A stretch of 13,292 nt of DNA, from positions 1 through 13,292 of the forward strand of contig DAOMOP010000107.1 in the NCBI GenBank assembly GCA_035444405.1, in the 5' to 3' direction. Source of the stretch: DAOMOP01 sp035444405 (lineage in GTDB: Bacteria > Pseudomonadota > Gammaproteobacteria > Burkholderiales > Rhodocyclaceae). Under the pieces are notes generated by a model. The model saw nothing but the letters and a program-made list of their open reading frames with translations. It did not search any database and was not told the origin of the DNA. Positions within the stretch are counted from its first letter, which is position 1. Each line of letters begins with the position of its first letter. Shown in pieces: positions 7,052-13,292 of the stretch. The translations under genes and the position numbers were made by a program.

Positions 7052-8314
7052 GTGACGATGAACAGCCAATCCCGACCGCCGGTCGGCGCAGCGGGCAAGT
7101 CCAGCCTCGGCGTCGCCGAGGCGTGCCGCATCATTCACGCGAAGCTGAAGCCGGTGCGGGGCTGGGAGCGCGTCAGCGTGCGCAACGCGCTCGGCCGCGT
7201 ACTCGCCGCGGACGTCATCGCGCCGTGCAACGTGCCGGCGCACGACAACTCCGCGATGGACGGCTACGCGGTACGCTTCGCCGATCTCGCCGCCGACGGC
7301 GAAACTGCGCTGAGCGTGGTCGGAACCGCCTTCGCCGGCCAGCCCTTCACCGGCATCGTCAGCGCCGGCCAGGCCGCGCGCATCATGACCGGGGCGCCGA
7401 TCCCGAGCGGTGCCGACACCATCGTCGTGCAGGAAGTCGCGCGCAGCGACGGCGCTCGCGTTCACATCCCGGCCGGGCAGCAGGCCGGGCAAAACCTGCG
7501 GCGTGCCGGCGAGGACCTGGCCGCCGGCAGCGTCGCGATCGCGGCCGGCCGTCGCTGCGGCTCGGCCGAGCTGGGCCTGATCGCCTCGCTCGGCATCGCC
7601 GAAGTCACCGTCTACCGGCGCCTACGCGTGGCCTTCTTCTCGACCGGCGACGAGCTCGCCTCGATCGGCAAGCCGCTCGGCCCCGGCGAAGTCTACGACA
7701 GCAACCGCTACACGCTGTTTGCCGAACTCACCCGGCTCGGCTGCGAGCTGCTCGACATGGGCGTCGTGCGCGACGACCCGGCCGCGCTCGAGGCGGCCTT
7801 CCGCAGCGCCGCCGACAACGCCGACGTCATCGTCACGAGCGGCGGCGTCTCGGTCGGCGAGGCCGACTTCATCCGCGAGCTGGTCAATCGCCTCGGCGAG
7901 GTCGCATTCTGGAAGATCGACATCAAGCCTGGCCGCCCGATGGCGTTCGGACACATCGGCGGCGCCTGGATGTTCGGCCTGCCGGGCAACCCGGTGGCAG
8001 TGCTGGTCACCTACTACCAGTTCGTGCGCGATGCGCTGCTCAGGCTCTCCGGCGTCACACCGCTGCCCGCGGCACCGTCGTTCCTGGTGCCGTGCGGCGA
8101 AGCGATCGCCAAGCGCCCCGGACGCCGCGAGTACCTGCGCGGCCGGCTCACGACCGAAGACGGCCGCCAGCGGGTCACGCTCGCTGGCGCCCAGGGCTCA
8201 GGCATTCTGAAGTCGATGTCCGAGGCGAACTGCTTCATCGTGTTGCCCGAAGACTGCGGCGACGTCGCCGCCGGCACGCCGGTACTCGTGCAGCCCTTCG
8301 AAGGGCTTTTCTGA
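7052..8314 (+). CDS. moeA: Molybdopterin molybdenumtransferase MoeA
   Basis: A 420-residue cytoplasmic enzyme that inserts molybdate into adenylylated molybdopterin, the last step of molybdenum cofactor synthesis. Signatures in order: PAHDNSAMDGYAV (62-74), the domain II beta segment with IMTGAPIPSGAD (111-122), STGDEL (197-202), YDSNRYTL (215-222), TSGGVSVGEADF (262-273), KPGRPMAFG (292-300) and GLPGNPVAVLVTYY (309-322). The C-terminal domain IV runs from about 340. Length is normal. The start is GTG at 7052, 5 bases after GGGAG (7042-7046); ATG at 7058, two codons later, is the alternative but lies 11 bases from that site. A frame extension to 6977 would overlap ccsB and has no support. The gene follows ccsB by 64 bases and may be on its transcript, which would link cofactor supply with cytochrome assembly; that link is inference. 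Confidence 0.95.
   Translation: MTMNSQSRPPVGAAGKSSLGVAEACRIIHAKLKPVRGWERVSVRNALGRVLAADVIAPCNVPAHDNSAMDGYAVRFADLAADGETALSVVGTAFAGQPFTGIVSAGQAARIMTGAPIPSGADTIVVQEVARSDGARVHIPAGQQAGQNLRRAGEDLAAGSVAIAAGRRCGSAELGLIASLGIAEVTVYRRLRVAFFSTGDELASIGKPLGPGEVYDSNRYTLFAELTRLGCELLDMGVVRDDPAALEAAFRSAADNADVIVTSGGVSVGEADFIRELVNRLGEVAFWKIDIKPGRPMAFGHIGGAWMFGLPGNPVAVLVTYYQFVRDALLRLSGVTPLPAAPSFLVPCGEAIAKRPGRREYLRGRLTTEDGRQRVTLAGAQGSGILKSMSEANCFIVLPEDCGDVAAGTPVLVQPFEGLF
8292..8310 (+). terminator. Short intrinsic terminator at the moeA stop
   Basis: The 16-base perfect palindrome AGCCCTTCGAAGGGCT (8292-8307) can form a 6-bp stem with a TCGA loop and is followed by further T (TTTT at 8307-8310). It covers the last moeA codons (PFEGLF). 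The stem is short and the T-run brief, so termination may be partial. Confidence 0.45.
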
Positions 8315-8360
8315 GACAAGGACGAGCGGCGACGCGTGACGGGACGACGCGCACCTGCCA

Positions 8361-8387
8361 CCCATCTCCCGCTCATCCCCCCTCCCC
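8361..8387 (-). other. G-quadruplex motif upstream of rpiA
   Basis: Read on the minus strand this stretch has four G-tracts with short loops: GGGG, A, GGGGGG, ATGAGC, GGG, AGAT, GGG. That meets the usual G3+/N1-7 quadruplex pattern. It lies in the 94-base moeA-rpiA gap, ending 21 bases before the rpiA ATG, and on the strand opposite the rpiA message, so any structure would form in the template DNA strand rather than in rpiA RNA. Confidence 0.4.
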
Positions 8388-8408
8388 GTCACTCACTATC
8401 GATCCCCC

Positions 8409-9066
8409 ATGAACCAGGACGAACTGAAGAAGGCGGCCGCGCTGGCTGCGCTCGAATACGTCGAGGACGGCACCATCGTCGGCGTCGGCACCGGATCGAC
8501 GGTCAATCACTTCATCGACGGGCTCGCCGACCTGCGCGAGCGCATCGTCGGCGCGGTCTCCAGTTCGGAGGCGAGCGCCCGGCGTCTGGCCGCACACGGA
8601 ATTCCGCTGTTCGACCTGAACGAGGTCACCGACCTGCCCGTCTACGTCGACGGTGCCGACGAGATCGACGGCGGCTTCTGCATGATCAAGGGCGGTGGCG
8701 GCGCGCTGACGCGCGAGAAGATCGTCGCGGCCGTGGCCACGCGCTTCGTGTGCATCTGCGACGCGAGCAAGCGCGTCGACTTTCTCGGACGCTTTCCGCT
8801 GCCGATCGAGGTCATCCCGATGGCACGCGCCTACGTCGAACGCGAGCTGCAGCGCCTGGGTGGGCGCCCGGTGCGGCGCGAGGGCTTCGTCACCGACAAC
8901 GGCAACGTCATCGTCGACGTGCACGGCCTGCGCATCGGCGCGCCGCAGGCACTCGAGGCCGAGCTCAACCAGATCGTCGGGGTCGTGACCAACGGCCTGT
9001 TCGCGCGCCGCCGACCTGCTGCTGCTTGCCACGGCTGCGGGGGTCGAGCGCCACGTCGCCAGCTGA
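8409..9066 (+). CDS. rpiA: Ribose-5-phosphate isomerase A, frameshifted near its 3' end
   Basis: RpiA interconverts ribose 5-phosphate and ribulose 5-phosphate in the pentose phosphate pathway. The first 199 or so residues match the family closely: GVGTGSTVNHFID (25-37), SSSEAS (51-56), DGADEID (81-87), KGGGGALTREK (94-104), DNGNVIVDVHG (163-173) and GVVTNGLFAR (191-200), with catalytic D81, D84, K94 and E103 all present. Near 9000-9012 the frame is lost: the original frame continues as RRPAAACHGCGG and runs to a stop at 9146, whereas the expected ending AADLLLLATAAGVERHVAS and its stop are in another frame and end at 9066. Homologs predict five more bases here. The protein as read would have an unrelated tail of about 45 residues. 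The ATG at 8409 fits the family start (MNQDELKKA) but has no Shine-Dalgarno; its leader is pyrimidine-rich. It is either a sequencing error or a genuine recent lesion. Confidence 0.9.
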
Positions 9067-9142
9067 AGCACGCGGCGCGAGCCGGCGCTGCAACAAAAGC
9101 GTCACGTCCGGCTGTTAGCCTTCACGGATCGAGGCCACCTGA

Positions 9143-9853
9143 ATGACGAAGATGAACAGACATACGTACGCGCATTTCGACACCGAGCTCGAAGCGCTCG
9201 AAAAGCGCGTCGTGATGATGGGCGAGCTCGCCTGCCGGCAGGTCGTGAAGGCTTTCGACGGCCTCGCGAAGAACGAACCGGCACTGCTCGACGAGGTGAT
9301 CGACACCGAAAAGCAGATCAACCGCGAGGAGGTCGCGCTCGACGAGCTGGTCATCCAGCTCATCGCGCGCCATGCGCCCGCCGCCGCCGACCTGCGCCTG
9401 CTGATGACGATCATGCAGATGATCACCGATCTCGAGCGCGTCGGCGACGAAGCCAAGAAGATCGCCAAGGCCGCCCGTCCCATCGTCGAGTCCGAATCGG
9501 CCTTCGTGCCCAAGGTCGAACTGCGCTACGTCGCCAACCTCGCCGTCGGCATGCTGGGCAGTGCGCTGGATGCGTTCGTGCGCAAGGATCCGACCGCGGC
9601 CGCCGACATCGAGCGCCAGGACAACGAGGTCGATGCGATCTTCAAGGGCATCATGCGTCAGCTGGCGACCTTCATGATGGAAGATCCGCGGCTGATCACG
9701 CGCTCGCTCGACGTGCTGTTCATCGCCAAGTCGATCGAGCGCATCGGTGACCATGCCACCAACGTCGCCGAGCACGTCGTCTATATGGTCAAGGGGCGCG
9801 ACGTCCGCCACGAGGCGATCGAGGACGTCGAGAAGATCGCACGCGGCGAGTAA
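9143..9853 (+). CDS. phoU: Phosphate signalling protein PhoU
   Basis: A 236-residue all-helical cytoplasmic protein with two PhoU repeats (about 15-105 and 120-215). PhoU links the PstSCAB phosphate transporter to the PhoR/PhoB system and represses phosphate uptake genes when phosphate is plentiful. Each repeat carries the metal-binding E-x-x-x-D signature: ITDLERVGDEAKKIAK (E98, D102) and KSIERIGDHATNVAEH (E199, D203). The KG(R/K)DVRH end is typical. The ATG at 9143 lies 8 bases after GAGG (9131-9134); a second in-frame ATG at 9152 is too far from it. No pst, phoB or phoR gene is in the window. An intact rpiA would end 76 bases upstream. I looked for a Pho box in 9067-9142 and found no convincing pair of repeats. 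Confidence 0.95.
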   Translation: MTKMNRHTYAHFDTELEALEKRVVMMGELACRQVVKAFDGLAKNEPALLDEVIDTEKQINREEVALDELVIQLIARHAPAAADLRLLMTIMQMITDLERVGDEAKKIAKAARPIVESESAFVPKVELRYVANLAVGMLGSALDAFVRKDPTAAADIERQDNEVDAIFKGIMRQLATFMMEDPRLITRSLDVLFIAKSIERIGDHATNVAEHVVYMVKGRDVRHEAIEDVEKIARGE

Positions 9854-9866
9854 GACTTGGAGGTCG

Positions 9867-9892
9867 GCGCCGGCCGTGCGAGCGGCCGGCGC
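9867..9892. terminator. GC hairpin between convergent phoU and yggX
   Basis: GCGCCGGCCG (9867-9876) and CGGCCGGCGC (9883-9892) form a perfect 10-bp stem with a 6-base loop, 13 bases after the phoU stop and 34 bases from the yggX stop. There is no T-tract on either strand. Its position between convergent genes suggests a transcript-end role in both directions. Confidence 0.5.
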
Positions 9893-9926
9893 TTCGCGGC
9901 GCGCTCGCCCCCCGCGCCGCCGCCGC

Positions 9927-10199
9927 TCAGCGGCTGGGCGGCACGTAGCCGCTGACGTTGTCGGCGCCCTCGCCGAAGAAGTGCTTCTCCATCTGCTCGG
10001 ACAGGTACTTGCGCGCGCGTGCGTCCATCAGGTTCAGCCGGTTCTCGTTGATCAGCATGGTCTGATACTTGACCCACTGCTGCCAGGCCTCCTTCGAGAC
10101 GTTCTCGTAAATGCGCTTGCCCAGTTTGCCCGGCACGGGCGGCAGGTCCAGCCCTTCGGCTTCCCGTCCCAGTTTGACGCAGTTGACCATACGAGCCAT
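9927..10199 (-). CDS. yggX: Fe(II)-trafficking / oxidative damage protection protein YggX
   Basis: A 90-residue cytoplasmic protein of the YggX family, which protects iron-sulfur enzymes and DNA from oxidative damage and is thought to help iron supply. It shows the family opening MARMVNCVKLGREAEGLD with conserved C7, the central YENVSKEAWQQWVKYQTMLINE block, and the ending FFGEGADNVSGYVPP; length is that of E. coli YggX. The ATG at 10199 is preferred because AGAGGA (10208-10213) lies 8 bases upstream; a second ATG three codons in is less well placed. It follows the diguanylate cyclase by 38 bases on the same strand and is probably the last gene of the argA operon. Protecting iron-sulfur proteins suits a respiratory organism; any link to the cyclase is inference. 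Confidence 0.95.
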   Translation of the reverse strand: MARMVNCVKLGREAEGLDLPPVPGKLGKRIYENVSKEAWQQWVKYQTMLINENRLNLMDARARKYLSEQMEKHFFGEGADNVSGYVPPSR

Positions 10200-10237
10200 C
10201 GTTTCAATCCTCTCGGCAGTTCGGGTTCATCGGATTC

Positions 10238-11986
10238 CTAGCCGGTCATTCTAGCCGAATCGCCCTCGCACCGACGCGCGATCGTCCACCGGTTGCGGCC
10301 CGCGCTCTTCGAGCAGTACATCGCGTGGTCGGCCGCGGCGATCAGGCGTACGGCGTCGTCGGCGTGACGCGGGAACATCGCGATGCCGATGCTCGCGGTC
10401 AGGCTGGCCTCGCGGCCGTCGAACACGAAGCGCAGCGACGCGACGCCTTCGACGATGCGTCGCGCGAGCTCGCACAGGCCGGACTCGTCGGTGTCGGGCA
10501 CGAGCACCGCGAACTCGTCGCCGCCGAGGCGGCAGAAAGTCTCGTTGCGGCGCACGATGCTGCGCACCTGGCGCGTCATGCCGACCAGCACCTCGTCGCC
10601 GGCCTGATGACCGAACTCGTCGTTGATCGGCTTGAAGCCGTCCAGATCGAACAGGATCAGACCGACGTCGTAGTTGCGCCGCACGGCATCGGCGAGCAGG
10701 CGGTCGAGTTCCTCGTGAAAGCGGCGCCGGTTGTACAGGTCGGTGAGCGGGTCACGTTCGGCCAGCTCGACGAGCTGGCGCGCGATGCGCCGCTGCTCGG
10801 TGACGTCCTCGTAGATCCACACCCGCCCGATGCCGCGCCCGTCGGGACCGCCTTCGACCACTGCGGAGGTGTCGGTGACGATCCGCCCGTCCTTGAAGCG
10901 GATCTCGTGGCATTGTCCGGCATGGCGCTCCCTGACGAAATCCTGGATGCTGCGGAAATAGACCTCGGGCTCGACGAGGAGCGGCGCGACCCGGCTCTGC
11001 AGCACCACGTCGCGCACGCCGATCAGGTTCTCGTTCGGCGCAAACCCCCAGATCTCGAGCATTGCGCGGTTGTAGTAGAGCACCCGGTGGTCACGGTCCA
11101 TGAACAGGATGCCCATGCGGATCGTGTTGAGCAGCGCGGTCAGGCGCATGCGCTCGTCGTTGCTGCGCGACAGGTAGTGCTCCCGCAGCGCCTGCGAGCG
11201 GCGCAGCTCGGCGACCGTCTCGAGCAGCTTGTATTCGGCCTCCTTGCGCGCCTGCACGTCCTCGGCCGACATGCGGATCCCGATCGGCGCACCGTCCTGG
11301 CCGATCTGCCGCCAGTGCGACGCGACCCAGCACACGCGGCCGTCCTCGCGCACGAAGCGCATCTCGAAATCGACCGCCTGGCCGCTCGCGGCAAGCTCCC
11401 GGACCATGCGTCGGGCATGTCTGCGGTCGGATTCGTGCACCAGCAGATCGAGCGCATCGGCACTGGCCAGGCATTCGCACGGCGTGCGCCCGGTCAGGCG
11501 CTCGATCGACGGGCTGATCCACAGCAGCCGGCCCTCGTTGTCGAACAAGGCCTCCACGCCATGCACACCCTCGGCGATGCGCCGCAGCAGGGCAGCCTCG
11601 CGCAGCGCCGCATCGACGCGCGCGAGCGGCCCATCCGCCGAAGCCGCCGCAGGGCCGTGCTCGGACACCGACACGACATCGTCGAGCAACGCCAGCTGAC
11701 GCTCGAGCGCCCGGCGGTCGCGCACCCGCGCATGGGTACGCGAGACGATGTGATGGTGCGTCAGCGCCCCCGCCAGTGCCCCGATCGCAACCGACGCAGC
11801 GGCGACCATCACCCCCGCCAGTGGTGCGCTCGCGCTCCACAGCACGAACGCACCGCCCGCGCCGGCGGCGGCGGTGGTGGCAACGCCGGTGAGCAGTGCG
11901 ACCACGGCGACCCCGCGCTCGCTGCGCGCGGGCAGGCCCTGCGCGCGCACGTGCCTGCCGGACGACGGTGTCGGCGCCTCCGTCAT
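10238..11986 (-). CDS. Membrane-anchored PAS-PAS-GGDEF diguanylate cyclase
   Basis: A 582-residue sensor enzyme predicted to make the second messenger cyclic di-GMP from two GTP. Two transmembrane segments (about 26-50 and 56-76) flank almost no periplasmic loop, followed by a charged helix (81-140), PAS domain 1 (about 145-250, ending with the PAC-like AEDVQARKEAEYK), a coiled linker (250-283), PAS domain 2 (about 285-400, ending IYEDVTEQRRIARQL) and the GGDEF domain (405-570). The catalytic loop is RLGGDEFAVL with GGDEF at 488-492, and the entry motif is DPLTDLYNRR (412-421), so it should be active. The inhibitory I-site five residues before GGDEF reads RRNE rather than RxxD. No EAL domain is present. 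The ATG at 11986 overlaps the argA stop by four bases; a longer open frame to 13018 merely runs out of frame through argA. The PAS ligand cannot be read from sequence. Confidence 0.92.
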   Translation of the reverse strand: MTEAPTPSSGRHVRAQGLPARSERGVAVVALLTGVATTAAAGAGGAFVLWSASAPLAGVMVAAASVAIGALAGALTHHHIVSRTHARVRDRRALERQLALLDDVVSVSEHGPAAASADGPLARVDAALREAALLRRIAEGVHGVEALFDNEGRLLWISPSIERLTGRTPCECLASADALDLLVHESDRRHARRMVRELAASGQAVDFEMRFVREDGRVCWVASHWRQIGQDGAPIGIRMSAEDVQARKEAEYKLLETVAELRRSQALREHYLSRSNDERMRLTALLNTIRMGILFMDRDHRVLYYNRAMLEIWGFAPNENLIGVRDVVLQSRVAPLLVEPEVYFRSIQDFVRERHAGQCHEIRFKDGRIVTDTSAVVEGGPDGRGIGRVWIYEDVTEQRRIARQLVELAERDPLTDLYNRRRFHEELDRLLADAVRRNYDVGLILFDLDGFKPINDEFGHQAGDEVLVGMTRQVRSIVRRNETFCRLGGDEFAVLVPDTDESGLCELARRIVEGVASLRFVFDGREASLTASIGIAMFPRHADDAVRLIAAADHAMYCSKSAGRNRWTIARRCEGDSARMTG

Positions 11987-13292
11987 AGCGACTTGACGAA
12001 CACCTTCGAGCGGCGCTGGTAGTTGTACAGCTCGCGCTTCTGGCGCGGCAGCGCATCGGGCGCGGTCTCGGTGAAACCGCGCTCGCGGAACCAGTGCGCG
12101 GTGCGCGTCGTCAGCACGAACAGGCGCTCGAGGCGCTGCGCGCGGGCGCGCTTCTCGATGCGGCGCAGCAGCTGGTCGCCCAGCCCGGCACGGCGATATT
12201 CGGGCGTGACCGCGAGGCACGCGAGCTCGGCCGCACGCTCGTCGCTGAACGGATACAGCGCCGCACAGCCGACCAGCACGCCATCGTGCTCGACCAGCGT
12301 GAAGCGTTCGATCTCCTGCTCGAGCAGCTCGCGGCCACGGCGCACCAGCGAACCGTCGAGCTCCATCGGCGTGATCAGCGCGATCAGCGCGCCGACGTCC
12401 TCGACCGTCGCGTCGCGCAGGCGAAAGAGCGGATCGCGCGACACGATGGTGCCGACGCCGGCGTGGGTGAAGAATTCCAGCAGCAGCCCGCCATCCTTGT
12501 CGTGGTCGATCAGGTGCGCGCGCGCCACGCCGCCGCGCACGGCACGCACCGCGCACGGCAGGTACAGGTGCAGGTCCTCGGTGAGGCCACAGCCGCTCTC
12601 GAAACGCTTCTCGGCCTCGTCGGCGGTGACCGAGTCGATCAGATGCCCGTCGTCGTCGAGCAGCCCCGGCGCATCGCACAGGTAGATCAGCTTCTCGGCC
12701 TTCAGCGCGACGGCCAGCGCCTCGGCGACCTCTTCCATGCACAGGTTGAAGATCTCGCCGGCCGGACTGACGCCGAGCGGCGAGATCAGCACGACGTTGT
12801 GTTGATCGAGATCGGCGTTGATCTCGTCGACGATGATCTTGCGCACCTTTCCGGTGTACTGGTAATCGACGCCGTCGACGACGCCCACCGGACGCGCGGT
12901 GATGAAGTTGCCGCCGGTCACGCGCATGTAGCTGCCGGCCATCGGCGTGTTCGGCAGGCCCTGCGACAGCAGCGCCTCGACCTCGAGGCGGGTGACCGCC
13001 ATGGCGGCCTTGACGCACTCGAGGGCGGCCGCGTCGGTCACGCGCAGGCCGTGGTGATAGCGCGGCTCGAGCCCGCGCCGCGCCATCTCGGCGTCGATCT
13101 GCGGACGCGCGCCGTGCACCAGCACCAGACGGATACCCAGCGCGGCGAGCAGGTTGCAGTCGTACGCGAGACTTTGCGCGCGCGCGCCGCCCGCCACCTC
13201 GCCGCCGAACGCGATCACGAAGGTCTTGCCCCGGAACGCGTGCACGTAAGGGGCTGCGCCACGCACCCAGGCCACGAACTGGGCGGCGGAAT
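11983..13292 (-). CDS. argA: N-acetylglutamate synthase ArgA, lacking its first few residues
   Basis: 435 residues are visible and the frame is open at the window edge (SAAQFVAWVRG), so the true start lies a few codons beyond; the GTG at 13275 is inside the conserved FVAW-R start region and is not preferred. ArgA acetylates glutamate with acetyl-CoA, the first committed and normally arginine-inhibited step of arginine synthesis. The N-terminal amino-acid-kinase-like domain has HAFRGKTFVIAFGGE, GIRLVLVHGARPQID, YTGKVRKI and NVVLISPLGVSPAGEIFN. The C-terminal GNAT domain starts around LFRLRDATVEDV and carries the acetyl-CoA loop CLAVTPEYRRAGLGDQLL, then LFVLTTRTAHWFRERGF and the closing YNYQRRSKVFVKSL. 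The kinase-like domain is not catalytic in this family and mediates arginine control. The gene is upstream of, and overlaps, the diguanylate cyclase gene. Confidence 0.95.
   Translation of the reverse strand, partial: SAAQFVAWVRGAAPYVHAFRGKTFVIAFGGEVAGGARAQSLAYDCNLLAALGIRLVLVHGARPQIDAEMARRGLEPRYHHGLRVTDAAALECVKAAMAVTRLEVEALLSQGLPNTPMAGSYMRVTGGNFITARPVGVVDGVDYQYTGKVRKIIVDEINADLDQHNVVLISPLGVSPAGEIFNLCMEEVAEALAVALKAEKLIYLCDAPGLLDDDGHLIDSVTADEAEKRFESGCGLTEDLHLYLPCAVRAVRGGVARAHLIDHDKDGGLLLEFFTHAGVGTIVSRDPLFRLRDATVEDVGALIALITPMELDGSLVRRGRELLEQEIERFTLVEHDGVLVGCAALYPFSDERAAELACLAVTPEYRRAGLGDQLLRRIEKRARAQRLERLFVLTTRTAHWFRERGFTETAPDALPRQKRELYNYQRRSKVFVKSL

Noticed and set aside
9067..9142. Possible Pho box upstream of phoU (around GCGTCAC ... 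CTGTTAG)
   Set aside because: The half-sites match poorly and their spacing is 6 instead of 4 bases; not above chance.
9000..9146. Programmed +1 ribosomal frameshift in rpiA
   Set aside because: No known slippery or stop-codon arrangement at the site, and the gap to homologs is 5 bases, which a deletion explains better than recoding.
10238..10257. Direct repeat CTAGCCG twice, 13 bases apart, at the end of the cyclase gene
   Set aside because: Only 7 bases, partly coding, with no further copies or structure; probably chance.
10325..12022. 565-residue + strand open frame opposite the cyclase gene
   Set aside because: Composition is His/Arg/Asp-rich without domains, and the opposite strand encodes intact PAS and GGDEF motifs.
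11987..13018. Upstream extension of the diguanylate cyclase frame, giving a 926-residue protein
   Set aside because: The extension runs in a second frame through argA, is Arg/Ala/Gly-rich nonsense, and the ATG at 11986 overlapping the argA stop explains the gene.
1..13292. Mobile element, defence system, CRISPR, prophage or biosynthetic cluster
   Set aside because: No transposase, integrase, repeat array, terminal inverted repeats or unknown accessory gene; all thirteen genes belong to recognised conserved families, and base use looks uniform apart from the short promoter gaps.

Overview
This window is GC-rich, tightly packed bacterial chromosome. Gene content and protein style point to a betaproteobacterium, most likely of the Rhodocyclales (Azoarcus/Thauera/Aromatoleum/Zoogloea type): a BioC-like methyltransferase with the 'LPMTFEIVQGHAW' ending, an aspartate-type HemB, a diheme cytochrome c4 followed by ResB and CcsB (system II cytochrome c assembly), and a two-domain ArgA. 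The placement comes from recognising families, not from a database search. Thirteen protein genes are visible; two are cut by the window edges (bioC at the left, argA at the right) and one (rpiA) has a disturbed 3' end. I see no tRNA, rRNA, CRISPR array, insertion sequence, phage gene or toxin-antitoxin pair, and no stretch over 300 bases lacks a gene.

Layout. Positions 1-1001 (+): end of bioC, then a HAD-family pyrimidine 5'-nucleotidase that starts inside the bioC stop codon. 1026-2859 (-): hemB, with engB (yihA/ysxC) upstream of it. From an AT-richer divergent promoter region (about 2860-2982), the + strand carries cytochrome c4 (2983-3612), a strong intrinsic terminator, then resB and ccsB (3779-6987, overlapping start/stop). 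moeA (7052-8314), rpiA (8409-9066) and phoU (9143-9853) follow on the same strand. The rest is on the minus strand and is read argA -> GGDEF diguanylate cyclase -> yggX (13292 down to 9927); the argA stop and the cyclase start overlap by four bases.

How the genes fit together. The middle is a respiration/heme block: HemB makes porphobilinogen for heme, cytochrome c4 is a periplasmic diheme electron carrier, and ResB/CcsB deliver heme to and attach it on such apocytochromes. MoeA supplies molybdenum cofactor for oxidoreductases, RpiA belongs to the pentose phosphate pathway and PhoU regulates phosphate uptake. The minus-strand operon couples the first committed step of arginine synthesis with a membrane-bound PAS-PAS-GGDEF c-di-GMP synthase and an iron-protection protein.

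The window is mostly conserved housekeeping DNA and I found no convincing undescribed system. The points most worth a second look are the frameshift near the 3' end of rpiA, which exactly fits loss of one copy of a 5-base tandem repeat; the Shine-Dalgarno-less, C-rich rpiA leader with a G-quadruplex motif on the opposite strand; a terminator-like hairpin on the strand opposite the engB 3' end that could bound a small RNA; and the argA-diguanylate cyclase translational overlap.
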